Assembly: GCA_905371865.1 (NCBI GenBank)
Contig: CAJPNA010000029.1
Location: 1 to 11,598 of the forward strand
DNA length: 11,598 bases
Source of the DNA: an uncultured Carnobacterium sp.
GTDB lineage: Bacteria; Bacillota; Bacilli; Lactobacillales; Aerococcaceae
Direction of reading: 5' to 3'
The notes beneath the pieces were generated by a model. That model was not told the DNA's origin. It did no database searches and saw nothing but the letters and a program-made list of their open reading frames with translations. Shown one piece after another: positions 7,304 to 11,598 of the stretch (within the stretch, counting starts at the first letter, position 1; each line of letters starts with the position of its first letter). Position numbers and translations under genes: made by a program.

Positions 7304-7420
7304 GCTAACCTAGGGTGTGTTGGTTCACTATGATTTACGCTTTTATGGAGAGCAGGCACCAGGCCAAGCCTACGTCTTGGCTCCTGCCGAGCTTCAAACA
7401 GACTACTAATGAGGGTTAGC
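7304..7420 (+). repeat. Second structured unit with a hairpin homologous to hairpin A
   Basis: GCTAACC (7304-7310) pairs with GGTTAGC (7414-7420) and encloses hairpin B: GCCAAG/CTTGGC (7363-7368/7376-7381) with loop CCTACGT and an outer GCAGG/CCTGC (7352-7356/7383-7387). Positions 7356-7387 align without gaps to 7168-7199 of the first unit at 22 of 32 positions, and three stem pairs differ by double compensatory changes. No T run follows, so this is not a terminator. The closing strand 7301-7310 can instead pair with 7114-7125. No reading frame of note is present. Confidence 0.5.
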
Positions 7421-7441
7421 CTGAGATGAGTTAGACGAAGT

Positions 7442-7493
7442 AGACAAATGGATTGACCTTCGCCTGTTTAGGTTGGGTCAATCCTATTTGTCT
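7442..7493. repeat. 17-bp hairpin upstream of the C-S lyase promoter
   Basis: AGACAAAT plus GGATTGACC (7442-7458) pair with GGTCAATCC plus ATTTGTCT (7476-7493): 17 bp with a single bulged T at 7485 and a 17-nt loop containing CCT/AGG. It ends 9 bp before the -35 box at 7503, outside the following gene's transcript if that promoter is used. There is no T run beyond TTT. It may be a barrier hairpin, a protein-binding site or part of a repeat cluster with the two units before it. Confidence 0.5.
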
Positions 7494-7502
7494 TTGCGGG
7501 CG

Positions 7503-7531
7503 TTGAGTGGATGCGAGGGACGGTGTATAAT
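7503..7531 (+). promoter_or_regulatory. Promoter of the C-S lyase/ridA operon
   Basis: TTGAGT (7503-7508) and a perfect TATAAT (7526-7531) have a 17-nt spacer. Transcription should begin near 7538, leaving a leader of only about 20 nt before the start codon, too short for a riboswitch. Confidence 0.75.
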
Positions 7532-7559
7532 AAAAGTGAGATTCTAGGAGGTTATGCGG

Positions 7560-8789
7560 ATGAAATTTGATTTTACAACAGAATTTGATAGGCGTGGAAT
7601 GGACGCACTGGCCGTTGATGGGCTGGGGTTGATTCCAGGAAAGTCACCAGATAGACCGAAGAAAGGCTTCGATGTGATTCCAATGTGGATTGCGGATATG
7701 AGTTTTGCGACGGTACCAACTGTTATTGAAGCCATGAAAAAACGGTTAGACCATCCTCTTTTCGGGTATTTTATGCCTTCTAAAGAGTACTACGAAAGCA
7801 TTATCCAGTGGCATGCACGTCACCATCAAGTGACAGAATTAAAGCGTAAGCATATTGGTCATGAAAATGGAGTGTTAGGTGGAGTTGTTTCGACATTAAC
7901 CTCTTATGCAGCACCTGGAGATGCGGTGTTAGTGCATAGTCCAACGTATGTAGGATTTACACAATCGCTCAATGACAATGGATTAAAAGCCGTGCATAGC
8001 CCGCTTGTGAAAGATGCTCAAGGTGTCTACCGTATGGATTTTGACGATATGGAACAAAAAATCAGAGCACATAAGATTCATGTAGCGATTTTTTGCTCAC
8101 CTCATAACCCAAGTGGCCGTGTATGGGAAAGAGAAGAAATTGAACGCGCAATGGAAATTTACCGTAAGTATGATGTGATAGTCATCTCGGATGAAATCTG
8201 GTCGGATATTATTTTTAAAGGCCATAATCATATTCCAACACAATCGATTTCAGAGGATGCAAAGAATCGTACAGTGGCCATGTATGCACCAAGTAAGACG
8301 TTTAACTTGGCAGGGCTCGTGGGAAGTTATCATGTGATTTATAACGATGCACTCAGAGACCGCGTCGAGTCAAAAGGGATGAAACCTCACTATAATGCGA
8401 TGAACGTGATGTCTATGCATGCTTTAATTGGGGCATATCAAGAAGAAGGATATAAGTGGTTAGAAGAATTGCGTGAAGTGATTGAAAAGAATGTGAACTT
8501 CGCGTGTGACTTTATTCACCGTGAATTTGAAGGTGTGGAGGTCACAAAACCAGAAGGCACGTATATGCTTTTTATCGACTGTTCGCAGTTTTTGAAAAAA
8601 CACAATCTAACGCTGGAACATCTTGAAAAACGCGGGTGGGATGTCGGCGTGGCTTGGCAAGACGGCAAGATGTTCTTCGGGGAAGGATGTATTCGTATAA
8701 ACCTTGCGTTGCCGTATGCGCGTCTTGTAGAAGCATTTGACCGTATGAAAAAATATGTATTCGTGGACACAGTACCGCCATTAGACTAG
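7560..8789 (+). CDS. patB: PLP-dependent C-S lyase / cystathionine beta-lyase (PatB/MalY-type aminotransferase fold)
   Basis: 409 residues, cytoplasmic class I/II aminotransferase fold. The PatB/MalY group cleaves cystathionine, cysteine or related thioethers to thiol or sulfide, pyruvate and ammonia via an aminoacrylate intermediate. Seen (numbered from ATG 7560): MWIADMSF (42-49, usually W-ADM-F), the PLP-contact segment CSPHNPSGRVW (179-189) with Asn183, ISDEIWSDI (209-217) with the PLP-pyridine Asp211, Schiff-base Lys246 in APSKTFNLAG, and substrate-carboxylate Arg379 in IRINLALP. An upstream ATG at 7554 is in frame, but AGGAGG (7546-7551) would be only 2 nt away; from ATG 7560 the spacing is 8 nt, so I choose 7560. 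The gene is followed after 10 nt by ridA. Strict cystathionine versus broader cysteine-conjugate specificity cannot be decided. Confidence 0.88.
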   Translation: MKFDFTTEFDRRGMDALAVDGLGLIPGKSPDRPKKGFDVIPMWIADMSFATVPTVIEAMKKRLDHPLFGYFMPSKEYYESIIQWHARHHQVTELKRKHIGHENGVLGGVVSTLTSYAAPGDAVLVHSPTYVGFTQSLNDNGLKAVHSPLVKDAQGVYRMDFDDMEQKIRAHKIHVAIFCSPHNPSGRVWEREEIERAMEIYRKYDVIVISDEIWSDIIFKGHNHIPTQSISEDAKNRTVAMYAPSKTFNLAGLVGSYHVIYNDALRDRVESKGMKPHYNAMNVMSMHALIGAYQEEGYKWLEELREVIEKNVNFACDFIHREFEGVEVTKPEGTYMLFIDCSQFLKKHNLTLEHLEKRGWDVGVAWQDGKMFFGEGCIRINLALPYARLVEAFDRMKKYVFVDTVPPLD

Positions 8790-8799
8790 GAGGAAGAAA

Positions 8800-9192
8800 A
8801 TGACAAAAAGAGTGATTCAAACAGAACAGGCTCCAAAAGCAATCGGACCTTATTCACAAGCTGTTGCATATACAGGGGAGACGATTGTTGTTTCAGGGCA
8901 ATTACCAATTGTTCCAGAAACAGGGGAGTTTGCAGGAAGTGATATTGTGAGCCAAACGCATCAATCATTGAAAAATATCCGCGCGATTTTAAAAGAAGCA
9001 GGAGTAGGAATGGACGCGGTAGCATCGACAACCGTACTACTAGCAGACATCAACGACTTTGCGAAAATGAATGAAGTATATGGAGAATATTTTGTATCTC
9101 CATATCCTTCTCGTATGGCGTTCCAAGCAGCCGCTTTACCTAAGAATGCCCTAGTGGAAATTCAAGTAACAGCTGTAAAATCATTCTCATAA
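8800..9192 (+). CDS. ridA: RidA family enamine/imine deaminase
   Basis: 130 residues, the usual RidA (YjgF/YER057c/UK114) length; the family forms trimers with active sites at subunit interfaces. It hydrolyses reactive enamines and imines such as 2-aminoacrylate to the keto acid and ammonia, protecting PLP enzymes. Seen: APKAIGPYSQAV (11-22) with Tyr18, SGQLPIVPETGE (32-43), and PSRMAFQAAALPKNALVEIQ (103-122) with the catalytic Arg105 and Glu120. AGGAGGA (8788-8794) overlaps the stop codon of the lyase gene, so the two are cotranscribed and probably translationally coupled. The lyase makes just the type of intermediate that RidA removes. Confidence 0.95.
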   Translation: MTKRVIQTEQAPKAIGPYSQAVAYTGETIVVSGQLPIVPETGEFAGSDIVSQTHQSLKNIRAILKEAGVGMDAVASTTVLLADINDFAKMNEVYGEYFVSPYPSRMAFQAAALPKNALVEIQVTAVKSFS

Positions 9193-9224
9193 ATGATTCT
9201 TGCTGGATAGGAAGGAGAATTTGT

Positions 9225-9659
9225 ATGGATCGTAACAATTTAGCCCGCTTTTGTGGAATTGTTGGGCTTGGGTCAGGGGTATTGTTCTGGTTAGCGCCAA
9301 TTGTCGCGTTAAAATTATCTTTTGTGAATACTGTAGATGTTTCCTCACAGTTCTTTTGGATTTTGTTGATGCTCAATTTAATTGTTATTTATTTTGGAAT
9401 CAAAGGTTTTCAAACATTTAAAGGAGATTCAAGAATAAAAAACGGAGTGCGAATTTTCTATTTACTCGCAGGTATTCTGATTTTTATGCCGACGCTGCAA
9501 CAAATTTTGCCAGCTGTTCCATTTTTCCAAGTGATTATTACGATTCTTTACCGGATTAGTTTAGGAACTTTAGATATTCTCCCTTATTTTACGGGAGGAA
9601 GTATATTAATCGTCTGTGGAGCGTTCTATTTAGCTTCACTAAAAGAATGGAAAGAGTAA
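9225..9659 (+). CDS. Small multi-pass membrane protein, function unknown
   Basis: 144 residues, strongly hydrophobic, with four to five membrane segments near 9-29, 42-61, 76-92, 98-115 and 119-138, separated by short loops; the most polar loop is GFQTFKGDSRIKNGVR (61-76). I recognise no family motif or catalytic residue. GAAGGAG (9211-9217) gives a good ribosome binding site 7 nt before the ATG. The gap after ridA is 32 bp with no terminator, and a strong terminator follows, so it is the third gene of the lyase-ridA operon. An export role for a product of the pathway is conceivable but not shown by the sequence. Confidence 0.8.
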   Translation: MDRNNLARFCGIVGLGSGVLFWLAPIVALKLSFVNTVDVSSQFFWILLMLNLIVIYFGIKGFQTFKGDSRIKNGVRIFYLLAGILIFMPTLQQILPAVPFFQVIITILYRISLGTLDILPYFTGGSILIVCGAFYLASLKEWKE

Positions 9660-9663
9660 GTGG

Positions 9664-9695
9664 AAAAGGTCTAGAGAGTTTCTCTAGGCTTTTTT
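9664..9695 (+). terminator. Strong intrinsic terminator after the small membrane protein
   Basis: A 14-bp stem with two G-U pairs joins 9664-9677 and 9681-9694 around a GTT loop, the core being CTAGAGA/TCTCTAG, with six T at 9690-9695. It closes the lyase-ridA operon. Confidence 0.9.
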
Positions 9696-9708
9696 ATTTT
9701 GCATGCTT

Positions 9709-9714
9709 TATAAT
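9709..9714 (+). promoter_or_regulatory. -10 box of the flavoprotein gene promoter
   Basis: A perfect TATAAT lies 30 nt before the start codon at 9744. At the matching -35 distance is only AGGCTT, inside the preceding terminator, so the promoter is weak or depends on other contacts. Confidence 0.5.
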
Positions 9715-9743
9715 AGTTGGGACAACTAGAATTGGAGGCAAGT

Positions 9744-10997
9744 ATGAAAGTTATTGTAATCGGTGGTGGAACGAGTGGGTTGATGGCTTCAGTTAGTGCA
9801 GCGATGCATGGTGCTGAAGTGGTCTTATTGGAGAAAAATACTACTTTAGGGAAAAAATTATTGCACACAGGAGGCACACGTTGTAATGTCACCAATCGAC
9901 GTTCTCCTGAGGAAATCGTTAAACATATTCCGGGGAATGGACGTTTTTTATATAGTGCCTTTTCTCAATTTGACAATCAAGATATTATCCAATTTTTCGA
10001 ATCGCGTGGAGTTCGTTTGAAAGAAGAAGACCATGGACGCATGTTTCCTGTGACAGATTCTGCTAAGACGATTTTGGAGACCTTTATTCAGGATATCAAG
10101 AAGCTAGGGGTGCAAGTGCGTACGAATGTGAAAGTGAAGACGATTCGTGTAAACGAGGGAACCTTGGAAGTGGTGGAGCTTGATAACGGCGAGCAACTAC
10201 AGGCCGATGCAGTCATTTTAGCGACCGGAGGAAAATCCTATCCGAAGACAGGTTCGACTGGAGATGGATATGGGATTGCCCGTGTTGCTGGTCATACGAT
10301 TACGCCTCTCTTTGCGACAGAAGTTCCCTTGACAAGTAGTGAAGAATTTATTCAAAAAGGAGAGCTTCGTGCGCTATCCTTACGAAATGTTGCACTCAGT
10401 GTCCTCAATGGGAAAGGGAAAGCGGTTGTTACGCATCAGATGGATATGATTTTCACCCACTTTGGTATCAGCGGACCAGCAGTGTTACGTTGTTCAAGCT
10501 TTGTTCATCAGGTACAAGAAAAGGAAAATAAGAAAGAAGTCGTAATGAGTTTAAATGCATTACCAGACTTCAGTGCTTCAGAACTAGATGCGAAGTTGAA
10601 AGGTTTTGTGGAGGAAGCGCCTCTAAAATCGATTAAAAACCACCTGAAGGGGCTACTTCCTGAACGATATGTAGAATTTTTACTAGAAAAAGTCGGGATT
10701 GATGACCAAATGGCGGTAAGTCGCTTGACGGCGGCTAACTGGATTGCTGTCAAAGAAGGGCTGACGAATTTCCGTTTTAAGGTGAATGGATCTCTCCCGA
10801 TTGAGAAAGGCTTTGTAACTGGCGGAGGAGTGCATCTAAAAGAGGTGAATCCGAAAAGTTTGCAATCGAAATTAACACAAGGTTTGTATTTCTGTGGGGA
10901 AGTGCTAGATATTCATGGCTATACAGGTGGATATAATATCACCGCTGCTTTTGTGACAGGTTATGTGGCGGGCATGCACGCAGCTTTTGGCGATTAA
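9744..10997 (+). CDS. HI0933/BaiN/YhiN-type NAD(P)/FAD-dependent oxidoreductase
   Basis: 417 residues. The N-terminal dinucleotide-binding motif is VIVIGGGTSGLMAS (3-16), ending in acidic Glu30 for the ribose. HTGGTRCNVTN (41-51) is the family fingerprint (usually GGGRCN-TN). ADAVILATGGKSYPKTGSTGDGY (154-176) is the second FAD contact, and the C-terminus has YFCGEVLDIHGYTGGYNI (382-399), which closes the FAD site. Residues from about 190 to 355 form the inserted beta-barrel and helical domain. The physiological substrate of this widespread family is mostly unknown; BaiN of clostridia reduces bile-acid intermediates, but that cannot be transferred here. A TTG at 9717 in frame would add nine residues, yet GGAGG (9734-9738) lies 5 nt before ATG 9744, so I use the latter. 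It seems to be a single-gene unit. Confidence 0.9.
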   Translation: MKVIVIGGGTSGLMASVSAAMHGAEVVLLEKNTTLGKKLLHTGGTRCNVTNRRSPEEIVKHIPGNGRFLYSAFSQFDNQDIIQFFESRGVRLKEEDHGRMFPVTDSAKTILETFIQDIKKLGVQVRTNVKVKTIRVNEGTLEVVELDNGEQLQADAVILATGGKSYPKTGSTGDGYGIARVAGHTITPLFATEVPLTSSEEFIQKGELRALSLRNVALSVLNGKGKAVVTHQMDMIFTHFGISGPAVLRCSSFVHQVQEKENKKEVVMSLNALPDFSASELDAKLKGFVEEAPLKSIKNHLKGLLPERYVEFLLEKVGIDDQMAVSRLTAANWIAVKEGLTNFRFKVNGSLPIEKGFVTGGGVHLKEVNPKSLQSKLTQGLYFCGEVLDIHGYTGGYNITAAFVTGYVAGMHAAFGD

Positions 10998-11073
10998 ATT
11001 TCTCTATTTATAGCAAAAATTGTCATAATTTATTCATAAAATTTGAGTATAGTTTTTCTATTCCCAAATAAGA

Positions 11074-11096
11074 TTTATTTACTAATAGTAAATAAA
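11074..11096. promoter_or_regulatory. Perfect 10-bp inverted repeat, candidate operator or hairpin
   Basis: TTTATTTACT-AAT-AGTAAATAAA is perfectly symmetric over 10 bp with a 3-nt centre. A TATAGT (11048-11053) with no good -35 lies just upstream and a strong terminator 16 bp downstream. It may be an operator for an unidentified regulator, or the 5' hairpin of a short transcript. I do not recognise the motif. Confidence 0.4.
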
Positions 11097-11111
11097 ACTC
11101 TATCCTTTTTT

Positions 11112-11137
11112 CCTCTCATCCATGATGAGAGGTTTTT
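11112..11137 (+). terminator. Intrinsic terminator downstream of the flavoprotein gene
   Basis: CCTCTCATC (11112-11120) pairs perfectly over 9 bp with GATGAGAGG (11124-11132) around a CAT loop, followed by TTTTT (11133-11137). It lies 114 bp after the flavoprotein stop and may serve that gene or a short RNA starting near 11060. Confidence 0.9.
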
Positions 11138-11140
11138 GTT

Positions 11141-11200
11141 ATGGAAATTTTGATTGAAAAGGATTCGAAAGTATTAGATTTTCTAAAAAAGACTGTTTAG
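11141..11200 (+). CDS. Possible 19-residue ORF or gene remnant
   Basis: ATG at 11141 opens a frame MEILIEKDSKVLDFLKKTV ending in TAG at 11198-11200. AGAGG (11128-11132), inside the 3' arm of the terminator, is 8 nt upstream and could act as a ribosome binding site. The short peptide is amphipathic and loosely resembles the start of RluD-type pseudouridine synthases, so it might be a relic of a decayed gene, a leader peptide or chance. The evidence is thin. Confidence 0.2.
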   Translation: MEILIEKDSKVLDFLKKTV

Positions 11201-11251
11201 AAGAGACATTTATGCTAAAATGAACCTATCTGAAATTTTGAGGAGTTTGTA

Positions 11252-11598
11252 ATGGCTGAGAAGAAATTAATGGAGAAAGTATTGCATCAAGTGGTGCGTA
11301 CATTTCCGAAAGTAAATATGCCAATGGAATACGTTCCATATCCAATTCCATATCCACCACTAGCAAAGAGTCGCTTTGAAGTCTTTGTGCATGTGGCGGA
11401 GCGCGGAAATGGCCCTCTTGGACATGTAGATATATGTATTGATGGCTATGTCTATTCGTACGGAAACTATGATGAACGTGATTTGAAATTAGGTGGCTGG
11501 ATAGCAGAAGGGGTGCTTATTAAAGCACCACGTGAAGAGTATATGCTATTTTGTAAAAATCATTATCAAAAAGCGCTACATATTTATTCGATTGCGGT
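11252..11598 (+). CDS. Unrecognised protein, 5' part only
   Basis: The frame is open from ATG 11252 to the window edge, giving 115 complete residues. GAGGAG (11240-11245) is 6 nt upstream, supporting this start. There is no signal peptide or membrane segment. After a charged N-terminus comes a Pro/Tyr-rich stretch, YVPYPIPYPP (27-36), then FEVFVHVAERGNGPLGHVDICIDG (42-65) and VYSYGNYDERDLKLGGWIAEG (67-87). The His-Val-Asp and YSYGNYD pattern suggests a papain-like or DUF4105-like fold, in which a lipid- or peptide-processing enzyme shows a similar GHV-I-ID-xVYSYG stretch, but this is a loose resemblance. No clear promoter is visible; the inverted repeat TTCTAAA/TTTAGAA (11181-11187/11196-11202) lies upstream. 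Confidence 0.7.
   Translation, partial: MAEKKLMEKVLHQVVRTFPKVNMPMEYVPYPIPYPPLAKSRFEVFVHVAERGNGPLGHVDICIDGYVYSYGNYDERDLKLGGWIAEGVLIKAPREEYMLFCKNHYQKALHIYSIA

Noticed and set aside
7107..7500. CRISPR array or tRNA gene
   Set aside because: The repeated hairpins occur only twice, differ from each other and have no regular spacers; no stretch folds as a tRNA cloverleaf.
7107..7559. T-box or other riboswitch controlling the C-S lyase gene
   Set aside because: There is no T-box core (AGGGTGGNACCGCG) or other riboswitch motif I can recognise, and the good promoter at 7503-7531 lies downstream of all the structures, leaving a leader of about 20 nt.
9717..9743. Longer flavoprotein from a TTG start
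   Set aside because: This would start almost directly at the -10 box with no ribosome binding site; ATG 9744 has GGAGG at the right distance and begins at the dinucleotide-binding strand.
11018..11032. CodY-like box after the flavoprotein gene
   Set aside because: It matches the consensus at only 10 of 15 positions and is not placed on a convincing promoter.
11177..11191. CodY-like box upstream of the last gene
   Set aside because: At 11 of 15 matches it is within what AT-rich DNA gives by chance, and no clear promoter is associated.

Overview
The window looks like chromosome of a low-GC Gram-positive bacterium of the order Lactobacillales. The basis is AT-rich DNA with strong AGGAGG-type ribosome binding sites, TTGACA/TATAAT promoters, Gram-positive lipoproteins with a lipobox, a CodY-type operator and intrinsic terminators. 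A Carnobacteriaceae or streptococcal relative such as Granulicatella is plausible, but the genus is a guess.

Layout. Positions 1-548 (minus strand) hold the 5' part of a membrane protein that resembles the membrane domain of glycerophosphodiester phosphodiesterases. It is divergent from a repeat-containing lipoprotein gene (700-1707), and a 15-bp palindrome lies between the two promoters. Positions 1882-7106 are a complete branched-chain amino acid ABC importer operon, livJ-livH-livM-livG-livF, followed directly by a CBS-CBS-ACT protein. A 13/15 match to the CodY box fills the spacer of the livJ promoter, so repression when branched-chain amino acids are plentiful is the likely control. A hairpin between livJ and livH probably sets the binding protein above the membrane components.

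Positions 7107-7559 contain no gene but are full of secondary structure: a roughly 170-nt branched element closed by a 13-bp perfect stem and followed by a T run, a second helix enclosing a hairpin homologous to one in the first element, and a 17-bp hairpin. The two homologous hairpins differ by three compensatory base-pair exchanges and share nearly the same 7-nt loop. This is the most unusual part of the window.

Positions 7560-9659 are an apparent operon: a PatB/MalY-type C-S lyase, RidA (which hydrolyses the reactive enamines such lyases release) and a small membrane protein. It ends at a strong terminator. Positions 9744-10997 encode an HI0933/BaiN-type flavoprotein. The last part (10998-11598) has a perfect inverted repeat, a perfect terminator, a possible tiny ORF and the 5' end of an unrecognised gene.

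Most of the window is ordinary metabolism and transport. I see no mobile-element enzyme, CRISPR array or defence system. The points worth follow-up are regulatory and structural.
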